Assembly (NCBI GenBank): GCA_902760955.1
Contig: CACWIG010000005.1
Location: 1 to 62,908, forward strand
Source: an uncultured Ruminococcus sp.
Lineage (GTDB): Bacteria; Bacillota; Clostridia; Monoglobales; Monoglobaceae
Length of the DNA: 62,908 nucleotides
Direction of reading: 5' to 3'
Shown here piece by piece: positions 9,106 through 16,667 of this stretch. The number at the start of each line of letters is the position of its first letter. The first letter of the stretch is position 1. The position numbers and the translations under genes were made by a program. Below the pieces are notes generated by a model. It searched no databases. It was not told the origin of the DNA and worked only from the letters and a program-made list of their open reading frames with translations.

Positions 9106-9795
9106 TTATTGCAGTTTGGATATAAAATTCTTCATAACCTTGATTGAATTTGCTGATGCCAAAGCCGCAAACTCAGGGAATGAAAGCTTGGCGGAGTCAT
9201 CACCGCCATCTGATATGGCTCTGAGAATAACGAAAGGAATTTTGTTTCTGATACAGACGTGCCCTACTGCACCGCTCTCCATATCGCAGGCATATGCATT
9301 AAAGGTTTTGACAAGCCATTGTTTTTTTGTATCAGAGCTTATAAATTGGTCGCCTGTGGCAATTACACCCGTCTGATATTTAATGCCACAATCCATTACG
9401 CTGTCGATTAGCAGTTCTTTGATTTTTTTGTCACATTCCATATAAACACATTCAATTCCTTCGGTAGCACCAACTTCAATCCCAACGGGAGTCATATCCA
9501 AGTCGTGTTGAACAACAGAGTCAGCAACCACAATATCACATACGGAAAGTCCATCTGCAAGTCCCCCCGCGACACCTGTGTTTATAACAAAGTCGGGATT
9601 ATATTTAAGTATCATAATCTGTGTGGCGATAGCGGCATTGACCTTGCCCTCGCCGCAAACTGTTACAACTGTGTCCTTGCCCATAAGTTTACCCTTGGTA
9701 TAGGTCATTCCTGCAAATTCTTCCGAAACTTTTTCCGTCATTATTTCCTTTAAGCCATCTATTTCGATAGTCATAGCACCTATTATTCCAACCAT
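9106..9795 (-). CDS. mtnN: 5'-methylthioadenosine/S-adenosylhomocysteine nucleosidase
   Basis: A 229-residue hydrolase that cleaves adenine from methylthioadenosine, S-adenosylhomocysteine and 5'-deoxyadenosine, feeding methionine salvage and AI-2 precursor formation. E11 in GAMTIE, M172-E173 in CDMESGAV and D196 in ISDGGDD match the family catalytic and ribose-binding residues. The phosphorylase-fold core is NTGVAGGLADGL. Family length is normal. RBS AGGAGAG precedes ATG 9795. It is monocistronic, with repeats on both sides. Confidence 0.95.
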   Translation of the reverse strand: MVGIIGAMTIEIDGLKEIMTEKVSEEFAGMTYTKGKLMGKDTVVTVCGEGKVNAAIATQIMILKYNPDFVINTGVAGGLADGLSVCDIVVADSVVQHDLDMTPVGIEVGATEGIECVYMECDKKIKELLIDSVMDCGIKYQTGVIATGDQFISSDTKKQWLVKTFNAYACDMESGAVGHVCIRNKIPFVILRAISDGGDDSAKLSFPEFAALASANSIKVMKNFISKLQ

Positions 9796-9876
9796 AATTG
9801 AACTCTCCTGTTATAAATGTAATAATTAGCCGTTTGTAAAACGTGAAAACCGCCCAACAGCAAGGCTACCTTGCAT

Positions 9877-9906
9877 ATTGTAGGGGACGATGTCCACATC
9901 GTCACG
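9877..9906. repeat. TGTAGGG hairpin element, variant zeta (GACGATGT/ACATCGTC core)
   Basis: ATTGTAGGGGACGATGTCC followed by ACATCGTCACG. It has the same edge as the alpha type but a different palindromic core. Confidence 0.75.
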
Positions 9907-9937
9907 TTGTATGTATCGGCAATAGGCTCCCTTGTGT

Positions 9938-9967
9938 ATTGTAGGGGACGGCGTCCTCGACGTCCCG
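9938..9967. repeat. TGTAGGG hairpin element, type alpha
   Basis: Inverted relative to the copy at 8981. It runs directly into the GTTAGCTGACTGAGGGA module, an arrangement repeated in inverse order at 62680-62738. Confidence 0.85.
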
Positions 9968-9997
9968 TTTGTCAGCGTTAGCTGACTGAGGGATTGG
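9968..9997. repeat. short module with GTTAGCTGACTGAGGGAT
   Basis: Matches the inverse complement of 62680-62708, with differences at three positions or fewer. Both copies adjoin an alpha hairpin, so the two form a composite unit. It contains the internal palindrome GTCAGC-GTTA-GCTGAC. Confidence 0.7.
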
Positions 9998-10040
9998 TTG
10001 TGTATGTCATCAACGCATAATTTATTGCACAATCGTTCGT

Positions 10041-10098
10041 ATGTCGCTGATCCTCCCGTCACACTCTGCGTGACACCCTCCTTTACGCAAGGAGGGCT
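10041..10098. repeat. CCTCCCGTC...GGAGGG composite module
   Basis: Two nested hairpins (TCACxxTxxGTGA-like and CCTCC-TTTACGCA-AGGAGG). A second copy, in inverse orientation and about 80% similar, is at 33898-33956. Confidence 0.65.
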
Positions 10099-10184
10099 TT
10101 GGGAAAATTTATCCACATTTTACAATCGTATATATATGATTGTATAATTTTACACCAATTCAGCATAAAAGTCAAATAGAGCAA

Positions 10185-10217
10185 AAACCGCAGATAAGTT
10201 TTCCTAATCTGCGGTTT
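10185..10217 (-). terminator. terminator of the ptsG-ptsH-ptsI genes
   Basis: An 11-bp stem AAACCGCAGAT/ATCTGCGGTTT. Read on the minus strand it is followed by a T-run. It lies 4 bp beyond the ptsI stop codon. Confidence 0.85.
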
Positions 10218-10220
10218 AGA

Positions 10221-11852
10221 TTATTTAAGATTTATATTTCTGACAGTATCACGAACCTTTAACACATAGCTCGGAGAAACAGAGAGTTCGTCTATTCCCA
10301 TTCTCAAAAAACTTTCCGTAAGTGATGTATCGGCGGCAAGCTCTCCGCAAATACCTATCCATTTGCCGTATTTATGTGCGTTATCGGCGGCAAATTTAAT
10401 CAATCTCAGGATTGCTTCGTGGTGAGTGTCGCAAAAGTCTTCCAAAATGGGATTTTGTCTGTCACAGGCAAGAGTGTATTGTGTGAGGTCATTTGTTCCA
10501 ACACTGAAGAAGTCAACTAAAGGGGCAAGCTTATCACTTATTATGGCGGCGGCAGGGGTTTCAATCATAATGCCAATCTCTATTTTATCAGAATATCTAA
10601 TGTTATTGCTTTTAAGCTCGGCTTTTACTTCGTCACAGATTTTTTTAATTTTCTCGATTTCCGAAACAGAGGTTATCATAGGAAACATAATTCCAAGGTT
10701 TCCGTATACAGAGGCTCGTAACAAGGCACGAAGCTGAGTTTTAAATATATCAGGTCTTGTCAGACAAATTCTGATTGCTCTGTAACCCAGGGCAGGGTTA
10801 TCTTCTTTGGCAAGATTAAAATAGTCAACCTGCTTGTCCGCGCCGATATCCAACGTCCTTATAATAACTTTTTTTCCTGCCATACTTTCAAGAACCTTTT
10901 TGTAGTTTAAAAACTGTTGGTCCTCAGAGGGATAATCACTATTTTCCAAATACAAAAATTCACTTCTGAAAAGCCCAATCCCCGAAGCATCATTTAAAAG
11001 AACCGCACCGATATTGCTTGTACTGCCGATATTTGCAAAAATTTCAATTTTTGTTCCGTCAATTGTCACATTATCTTTTCCTTTAAGCTCAAGCAAAAGT
11101 TTTTTCTTTGCAGTATCCTCTGCTTGTTTGATTTTGTATTTGGTTAATGTTTTTTCATCAGGCTCTAAAATAACCTCGCCTGTGTAGCCGTCAACAACCA
11201 TAAGCTGACTGTCTTGTACTTGTGAAAGAAAGTCGGCACCTACACCTATAACAGCAGGAATGTTCATATTTCTCGCCAGGATTGCAGTGTGCGAATTTGC
11301 CGAGCCGTTGGCTGTAACAAACGCCAACAGACTATTCTTATCAAGGGAAACAGTTTCGCTTGGGGCAAGGTCGTCGGAGCATATAATCATCTTGTTATCC
11401 GAATATGTTGAGGGTAGTTTTTCCTGTGACAGATTGCCTATAATTCTGTTGGATATATCCCGAACATCTAAAGCACGTGCCTGCATATACGAGTCATCCA
11501 TCAGCGAAAACATCTCTGCAAAGTTGTCGGAGGTGGCTGCGACAGCGTATTCAGCATTGACTTTTTGAGTTTCTATAATACTTGTTATAGAGTCGTTGTA
11601 ATCGTCATCCTCAAGCATCATCATATGAATTTCAAAAATCTGTGCATTTGTTTCGCCGACTTCTTTAAGAGCTTTGTCATAGATGTCCTTAAGTTGCTCT
11701 AAGGAATGTTCCTTTGCTTTATCAACTCTTGCCTTTTCTGCTTCAACATCAGTAATGCTCACTCGCTTGACAGGGATTTCATTCCTTTTAAACAAAGAGG
11801 CATTTCCGATAGCAACAGCACCATAGACACCCTTTCCTTTAAATACTTTCAT
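10221..11852 (-). CDS. ptsI: PTS Enzyme I, phosphoenolpyruvate-protein phosphotransferase
   Basis: A 543-residue first enzyme of the sugar phosphotransferase system. It takes phosphate from PEP on H188 (GSANSHTAILARN) and passes it to HPr. The order is an N-terminal HPr-binding/His domain followed by a PEP-binding barrel (FRSEFLYLE, GTNDLTQYTLACDR, GICGELAAD). It is about 25-30 residues shorter than typical Enzyme I but has all motifs. RBS CGAGG precedes ATG 11852. It follows ptsH by 19 bp, forming a pts operon with the permease gene. Confidence 0.96.
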   Translation of the reverse strand: MKVFKGKGVYGAVAIGNASLFKRNEIPVKRVSITDVEAEKARVDKAKEHSLEQLKDIYDKALKEVGETNAQIFEIHMMMLEDDDYNDSITSIIETQKVNAEYAVAATSDNFAEMFSLMDDSYMQARALDVRDISNRIIGNLSQEKLPSTYSDNKMIICSDDLAPSETVSLDKNSLLAFVTANGSANSHTAILARNMNIPAVIGVGADFLSQVQDSQLMVVDGYTGEVILEPDEKTLTKYKIKQAEDTAKKKLLLELKGKDNVTIDGTKIEIFANIGSTSNIGAVLLNDASGIGLFRSEFLYLENSDYPSEDQQFLNYKKVLESMAGKKVIIRTLDIGADKQVDYFNLAKEDNPALGYRAIRICLTRPDIFKTQLRALLRASVYGNLGIMFPMITSVSEIEKIKKICDEVKAELKSNNIRYSDKIEIGIMIETPAAAIISDKLAPLVDFFSVGTNDLTQYTLACDRQNPILEDFCDTHHEAILRLIKFAADNAHKYGKWIGICGELAADTSLTESFLRMGIDELSVSPSYVLKVRDTVRNINLK

Positions 11853-11871
11853 AGATTATTACCTCGACTTA

Positions 11872-12129
11872 TTAAAGGTTAGCAGTAAAAAATTCCTCTA
11901 TTTTGGCGGCAGCAGCTTCCTCGTCAACACCCTCGCATATAACAGTTACTTCGTCACCGCATTTAATGCCAAGTCCCATAACCGCCATCAGCTTTGTGGC
12001 AACTGCCGATTTGTCGCCCTTTTCGATAGTAATTGTGCATTCAAATTCTTTTGCGGTCTTTGCCAACATTCCTGCCGGTCTTGCGTGAATGCCAACTTCG
12101 TCCTTGATTGTATAAACAAATTTCTTCAT
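11872..12129 (-). CDS. ptsH: HPr phosphocarrier, His15 present, Lys at position 46
   Basis: An 85-residue phosphocarrier. It accepts phosphate from Enzyme I on H15 in GIHARPAG and donates it to EIIA domains. In most Firmicutes HPr the regulatory site is Ser46 (AKSIMGVMSLG), phosphorylated by HprK for catabolite repression. Here the aligned segment reads ATKLMAVMGLG, with Lys at position 46, so that phosphorylation is not possible at this residue. A paralogue at 20113 has the opposite pattern. RBS AAGGAG precedes the ATG. It is co-transcribed with ptsI. Confidence 0.95.
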   Translation of the reverse strand: MKKFVYTIKDEVGIHARPAGMLAKTAKEFECTITIEKGDKSAVATKLMAVMGLGIKCGDEVTVICEGVDEEAAAAKIEEFFTANL

Positions 12130-12158
12130 AATGTTTTGCTCCTTTTTAATGTTTAAAG

Positions 12159-14273
12159 TTAACTAATGTCAATGATTTTATCTCCGACTTTTACTTTGTT
12201 CTGTGCAACAACATTTATTGCAGAGTAGTCATCGCTGTTGCATACAATAATGGGAGTTGTTGTGTCATAGCCTGCGTCTTTAATCTTTTCTATATCGAAA
12301 GAAATCAGCAAATCACCTTGTTTGACTGTTTGACCGTCGCTTACATAAGACTTAAAGAACTTTCCGCCAAGCCTTACTGTGTTTACCCCGATATGAAGAA
12401 GTATTTCTGCTCCGTCATCAGATATAATGTTTACCGCGTGTTTGGTGTCGAATATCGACTCAATCTTACCGTCGCAAGGCGCATACAGATTTCCGTCTGA
12501 CGGCTCTATGGCAGCTCCGTCACCTAATATGCCCGTTGAAAATGCCTCGTCATCAACATTTTTAAGAGGAATGATTGTTCCGTTTAAGTGGGCATAAAGG
12601 CTTAATGCCTTTTTGTGTTTTTTGTCGACAGCAATATTTTTATCTGTATCAACAGATGTATCATCTGCAAAAATACTGCTTAAATCGTCGGATTGAGGTG
12701 TTTCAAGAAAGTCGTCCAAATGCGATTTTATTACCGAAACCTGAGGCCCGTAAATTACTTGCAGACCATTTCCCTTATGAATAACGCCTGATGCACCGCT
12801 TTTTTTCAAGAGGCTATCCGCAACCTTTGAAGAATCGCGGACTGTCACTCTGAGTCTTGTAGCACAGCAATCCAAATCGGAAATATTAGATTTTCCGCCC
12901 AAACCCTTTAGTATTAATGCACTTGTCATATCAACATTTGACGCATTTTTTCTGTTCTCCATATCCTTGCGGGTATAGAGCTTTGTTTCCTCGTCATCAG
13001 CCTCTCTGCCCGGAGTTTTAAGATTGAACCTTGTAATAAGAAAGTAGAAAACGAAGTAGTATACAACCGCGTAAATAAGGCCTACAACAACTATCCATAT
13101 CCAATGTGTTTTGGCATTGCCCTGTAAAATTCCGAATAGGGTAAGGTCAATCAATCCGCCCGAGAAGGTCATACCTACACCTACATTCAAGATGTGCATA
13201 AGCATATACGAAAGTCCTGCAAGGATACAATGGACAACATATACAAATGGTGCCACAAACAGAAACGTAAATTCAAGAGGTTCGGTAATACCTGTGAGCA
13301 TTGAAGTCAAAGCGGCAGAGAGAAGAAGACCTCCCACAACCTTTCTCTTTTCGGGACGTGCCGCCCTATATAGTGCATATGCGGCTGCAGGAAGACCGAA
13401 AATCATAAATGGGAATTTACCCGACATAAATCTTGTTGCAGAAACAGAGAATACCTCTGTGGACTTAGATGCAAGCTCGGCAAAGAAAATGTTTTGAGCT
13501 CCCGTAACCGTAACACCATCAATAATCATTGAGCCGCCAAGCTCTGTCTGCCAGAAAGGCATATAAAAGACGTGGTGCAGTCCAAAGGGGATAAGTGCTC
13601 TCTCTATAATTCCGTATATCCACGTTCCGATATATCCTGAGCTTAGCACAAGCTGACCAAGTGATGCAATACCAATCTGGATAATCGGCCATACATAGAA
13701 CATTGCAATTCCCACAAGCAGATAGACCAAACTGCAAACTATCGGTACAAATCTCGTTCCGCCGAAGAATGAGAGGATTTGCGGAAGTTGAATTTTATAA
13801 AACCTGTTATGCAATGCCGCAACACCAAGACCTACAATAATACCGCCGAAAACACCCATTTGCAAGGTGGGGATACCAAGAACTGAGGCGGTTGAGTTTG
13901 CAGGCATTGCCTCTATACCGCCTTTGGCGGTTATCAATGCACTTATTGCCGTGTTCATTATGAGGAAGGCAATGGCACCCGAAAGGGCGGCAACCTCTTT
14001 TTCCTTTTTTGCCATACCGATTGCAACGCCCATTGCAAACAGCAACGCAAGATTATCAAAAACCACACTTCCTGTTTTGCTCATTATATCAAGAATGGTA
14101 TAAAGAAAACCGCCCTCTTGAATAATGTTTGTCAGACGATATGTTTCAAGTGTTGTCGGGTTGGTGAATGAACCGCCTATTCCTAAGAGAAGACCTGCAA
14201 CAGGCAACAGGGCAATAGGTAACATAAATGAACGTCCGACACGTTGCAGAACACCAAAAATTTTATCTTTCAT
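12159..14273 (-). CDS. ptsG: PTS glucose-type permease EIICBA
   Basis: A 704-residue fused sugar transporter. The EIIC membrane domain (about 1-400) has GLHHVFYMPFWQTE and GITEPLEF, as in glucose/N-acetylglucosamine permeases. EIIB (about 440-520) has the phospho-Cys in DLDCCATRLRV, where two adjacent Cys occur and the second aligns with the usual one. EIIA (about 570-704) has the two His in DTKHAV and LLHIGV. I prefer ATG 14273, 10 nt after GGAGG, to the GTG six bases upstream. Thirty bases separate it from ptsH, so transporter and general PTS proteins form one operon. Glucose is the best guess from GLHH; GlcNAc is possible. Confidence 0.88.
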   Translation of the reverse strand: MKDKIFGVLQRVGRSFMLPIALLPVAGLLLGIGGSFTNPTTLETYRLTNIIQEGGFLYTILDIMSKTGSVVFDNLALLFAMGVAIGMAKKEKEVAALSGAIAFLIMNTAISALITAKGGIEAMPANSTASVLGIPTLQMGVFGGIIVGLGVAALHNRFYKIQLPQILSFFGGTRFVPIVCSLVYLLVGIAMFYVWPIIQIGIASLGQLVLSSGYIGTWIYGIIERALIPFGLHHVFYMPFWQTELGGSMIIDGVTVTGAQNIFFAELASKSTEVFSVSATRFMSGKFPFMIFGLPAAAYALYRAARPEKRKVVGGLLLSAALTSMLTGITEPLEFTFLFVAPFVYVVHCILAGLSYMLMHILNVGVGMTFSGGLIDLTLFGILQGNAKTHWIWIVVVGLIYAVVYYFVFYFLITRFNLKTPGREADDEETKLYTRKDMENRKNASNVDMTSALILKGLGGKSNISDLDCCATRLRVTVRDSSKVADSLLKKSGASGVIHKGNGLQVIYGPQVSVIKSHLDDFLETPQSDDLSSIFADDTSVDTDKNIAVDKKHKKALSLYAHLNGTIIPLKNVDDEAFSTGILGDGAAIEPSDGNLYAPCDGKIESIFDTKHAVNIISDDGAEILLHIGVNTVRLGGKFFKSYVSDGQTVKQGDLLISFDIEKIKDAGYDTTTPIIVCNSDDYSAINVVAQNKVKVGDKIIDIS

Positions 14274-14447
14274 ATGCACAATACCTCCGCTTTATTTTAT
14301 TATTTTGGTATTAGAATTAAATTTTATTCTAAGTTACAGAAATAATTTGCCGATATTATCAACCAATAATGTATTTACTCATAATTTTATGTTGCCTATA
14401 AATTAACATTGCCATAAACTGTTTATTTATACAGAAATTTTAATAAA

Positions 14448-14484
14448 AAAACCCATCTACCGATTTTACTCGATAGACGGGTTT
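14448..14484 (-). terminator. minus-strand terminator, probably the original ppdK terminator
   Basis: The stem ACCCGTCTATCGA/TCGGTAGATGGGT is followed on the minus strand by a run of seven T. No minus-strand gene now ends here, but the 40-bp copy of the ppdK 3' end lies just upstream (14518-14557). I therefore read it as the displaced ppdK terminator. A leader attenuator for ptsG is the alternative, but the 170-bp gap to ptsG makes that less likely. Confidence 0.75.
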
Positions 14485-14517
14485 TAAATATTTATTTCAT
14501 AATTATGGAAATTTTGA

Positions 14518-14557
14518 AAAAATCGCCTTAATTATTCGTTAATTGCAGCCTGCGCAG
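14518..14557 (-). repeat. displaced copy of the ppdK 3' end (left direct repeat)
   Basis: 40 bp identical to 16628-16667 except one base. Read on the minus strand it encodes the last residues of PPDK (AQAAINE, stop) and the following 14 bases. The one difference is GCG against GCT, a synonymous alanine codon. With the right copy it brackets the GH30 cassette. Confidence 0.93.
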
Positions 14558-14616
14558 ATAGGTAAAAATATGGGGGTTTTTAATGAAATGAGCATTGTCC
14601 TCGTTCTCTCCCCTAT

Positions 14617-14742
14617 GTACCGAGGAAATCTTTTCGATTTCCTCTAATTTGATAATGCAGTTTTTCTTTGACAGGGCTTCTCATTGCTTGATACTCGTCT
14701 TTGGAAATCTTTCCATCGGCTCTCATAGCAATCATTATTTTC
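14617..14742 (-). pseudogene. fragment of an unidentified gene (charged C-terminal tail)
   Basis: The minus strand reads an open frame ending at a TAG, with the local peptide IAMRADGKISKDEYQAMRS followed by a basic tail. ADGKISKDEY resembles the helical tail segments found in some recombinases and SHOCT-like domains, but it is too short to assign. No start with a ribosome site is evident. It lies inside the inserted cassette and may be a remnant of the element that brought it. Low confidence. Confidence 0.3.
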
Positions 14743-14789
14743 CAAAAGTACACCTAATATTAAACAAAAGTACACCTAATATTAAACAA
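14743..14789. repeat. tandem 22-bp direct repeat
   Basis: Two full copies of CAAAAGTACACCTAATATTAAA (spoken as period 22; 14743-14764 and 14765-14786) plus three bases of a third. It lies just upstream of the GH30 promoter. It could be an operator or the multiple end-repeats of a lost transposon. Confidence 0.85.
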
Positions 14790-14795
14790 TTGGAA

Positions 14796-14824
14796 TTGAT
14801 TTAAACTGGAAATTATGATATAAT
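14796..14824 (+). promoter_or_regulatory. promoter of the GH30 gene
   Basis: TTGATT at 14796-14801, a 17-nt spacer, and TATAAT at 14819-14824. The -35 element starts seven bases after the tandem 22-bp repeat. The predicted 5' UTR of about 270 nt contains a MITE copy. Confidence 0.7.
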
Positions 14825-14916
14825 ATTTGCGTTAAGCAGATTAGGGTATATATGAATTAATAACAATGCCTATGTCGGCATTATATAAAATAATTATAGA
14901 TAATTGTAAAATTATA

Positions 14917-15000
14917 AAATCTGAAATAATTTTATTGGATAATTGTCCAAAGCCCATACAGTTGCCAAGCGCAGCTACAACGAAAAAATATTTCGGATTT
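14917..15000 (+). mobile_element. MITE-like element, copy A
   Basis: 84 bp with terminal inverted repeats (AAATCTGAAATAATTTT and a match ending CGGATTT) and an internal hairpin CAGTTG-CCAAGC-GCAGCTA. It lies in the predicted 5' UTR of the GH30 gene. It is in the same orientation as copies B and D. Confidence 0.85.
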
Positions 15001-15101
15001 CATCCGGAGAAAAAACATCATATATTACATAAATTTATTTGCATATTTCAATGATTTCTCAGTTTTGCAATTACCTAATAAAAAAATTGGAAGTGAGTTT
15101 A

Positions 15102-16448
15102 ATGAAAGTAATAAAATATACAACTAACGATTGCGGAGTCTTGCGCTCTGAACCTGTATTTCCGGCGGGCAGCGAATGCGGCGCCGCACAACACATCATT
15201 ATTGATGATACACCGAGCAATGTGTGCAAGGGGTTTGGAGTGGCACTTACAGGTTCCTCCTGTTATGAGCTGGCACAGATGGAATCCGATAAGAGGAAAG
15301 CGTTGTTAAAAGATATTTACGGGAAAGACGGGTTGAATCTCAGCATTGCGCGTCTGACAATCGGCTCTTGCGACTATTCCGCGGAGATTTATACATATGA
15401 TGATGTTCCAGGAGATGTGGAATTAAAGCATTTTTCCATAGAGCGTGACAAAAATTATATTATTCCTATGATTAAGGAGATACTTGAAATTCGTCCGGAT
15501 CTGCGGTTTTTTGCATCTCCTTGGAGTCCTCCGGGCTGGATGAAAACAGGTGGATTTATTTGCGGTGGCTATATGCGTACAAAATATATTGACGTATTTG
15601 CCGATTACATAATCAAATATTTGGAGGCATATGAGGCAGAGGGAATTCATATTTCCGCGCTTACTCCGCAAAATGAACCGGATGTGGATCAGTACGGTAA
15701 ATTCCCGGCTTGTATATGGAATCCCGACCAGGAGGCGCAATATATTTTCACTCTTTCCGAAAAGCTTAAGGCTAAAGGAATGGATGTTGATATATGGTTC
15801 CACGATCATAATTTCAACGGTTGGCGACGTGTAAACTGGATGCTTGAAGAGTATCCGGAGCTTACAAAGTGCTGTTCCTCCGCTGCGTTTCATTACTATA
15901 ACGGCTGTATCGAAATGATAGATCGCATTAAGAGCGAGCATCCTGAAATTCATTTTCAGTTTACCGAAGGTGGGCCGCGACTTAAGGACTGCTTTGACTC
16001 CGATTGGTGCAAATGGGGAACAATGATGGCAAAAGCGTTGAATCATGGCTGTGAATCATTTACAGGTTGGAATCTGATTCTTGATGAAGAAGGTCGTCCG
16101 AATGTCGGTCACTGCTATTGCGCCGGTTTGGTTACGCTTGACAGCAGAACGCATGAGCTGTCGTACAGTGGTCAGTATCGCGCCTTTCGGCATTTTGCAC
16201 ACTTTACTCAAAACGGTGCAAAAATTTACTGCTCCGTGCCGAGTAATGAAGGTCATGAGATGTTCTCTTTTCGGGATTTAAGATTTGAAACCGTTTCATG
16301 TGCGGCGAAAAATCCAGACGGTAGCTTTGTTGTTCATATTATTAATCCTAATGATGAAAAACGCCAGTATCAGCTTTTCTACAAGAATAACTGGTGGTAC
16401 TTTGATGTTATGGAAAACTCCATAAGCACTGTTGTTTTTGAAATTTAG
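15102..16448 (+). CDS. glycoside hydrolase family 30 enzyme, cytoplasmic
   Basis: A 448-residue (beta/alpha)8 glycosidase of the GH30 glucosylceramidase-like type (O-glycosyl hydrolase family). The acid/base is E192 in QNEPD and the nucleophile is E289 in FTEGG. SPWSPPGWMKTGG is the family signature. No signal peptide is present, so it should act inside the cell on an imported glycoside. I choose ATG 15102 behind GGAAGTGAG over an in-frame ATG at 15039, where the MITE has just ended. Its base and codon use (GCGGCGCCGCA, CCGGCGGGC) is richer in GC than its neighbours. It is the only gene of the cassette inserted at the ppdK 3' end. Confidence 0.87.
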   Translation: MKVIKYTTNDCGVLRSEPVFPAGSECGAAQHIIIDDTPSNVCKGFGVALTGSSCYELAQMESDKRKALLKDIYGKDGLNLSIARLTIGSCDYSAEIYTYDDVPGDVELKHFSIERDKNYIIPMIKEILEIRPDLRFFASPWSPPGWMKTGGFICGGYMRTKYIDVFADYIIKYLEAYEAEGIHISALTPQNEPDVDQYGKFPACIWNPDQEAQYIFTLSEKLKAKGMDVDIWFHDHNFNGWRRVNWMLEEYPELTKCCSSAAFHYYNGCIEMIDRIKSEHPEIHFQFTEGGPRLKDCFDSDWCKWGTMMAKALNHGCESFTGWNLILDEEGRPNVGHCYCAGLVTLDSRTHELSYSGQYRAFRHFAHFTQNGAKIYCSVPSNEGHEMFSFRDLRFETVSCAAKNPDGSFVVHIINPNDEKRQYQLFYKNNWWYFDVMENSISTVVFEI

Positions 16449-16538
16449 CAGTTTTTAAATTACTTCTGTCCTCAACACCTCTATTATAGGTGGGCACAGA
16501 TGTCACACCCTTTATTTCCACGTCTGAAGGCACCAAGA

Positions 16539-16575
16539 AAATGGACCTTGTTGGGTTAACCAACAAGGTCCATTT
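16539..16575. terminator. 16-bp perfect hairpin after the GH30 gene
   Basis: Arms 16539-16554 and 16560-16575 (AAATGGACCTTGTTGG and complement), 5-nt loop GTTAA. T-rich sequence follows on both strands, so it is probably bidirectional. It sits 90 bp after the GH30 stop. Confidence 0.7.
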
Positions 16576-16627
16576 GATAATTTATTTTGGCTTTTTTATT
16601 ATATCTGGGTTTGCCCCAAGACAACAG

Positions 16628-16667
16628 AAAAATCGCCTTAATTATTCGTTAATTGCAGCCTGAGCAG
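16628..16667 (-). repeat. ppdK 3' end (right direct repeat)
   Basis: The functional copy of the 40-bp repeat. It contains the last codons and stop of ppdK and 14 bases beyond. The left copy is at 14518-14557. Confidence 0.93.

Larger units (their letters stand above)
9796..10184. other. repeat-filled intergenic region between mtnN and ptsI
   Basis: About 390 bp without a gene. It is built mostly from dispersed elements: a zeta-type hairpin (9877-9906), an alpha hairpin (9938-9967), a module with GTTAGCTGACTGAGGGA (9968-9997) and a palindromic CCTCCCGTC module (10041-10098). A single consensus DnaA box TTATCCACA lies at 10109-10117 and is probably fortuitous. Confidence 0.7.

Noticed and set aside
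10109..10117. DnaA box TTATCCACA as part of an origin
   Set aside because: A single copy in a repeat-rich gap far from dnaA, with no further boxes nearby.
14448..14484. RAT-type antitermination leader of ptsG
   Set aside because: The terminator is 170 bp from ptsG, and its relation to the displaced ppdK end explains it better. No RAT sequence recognised.
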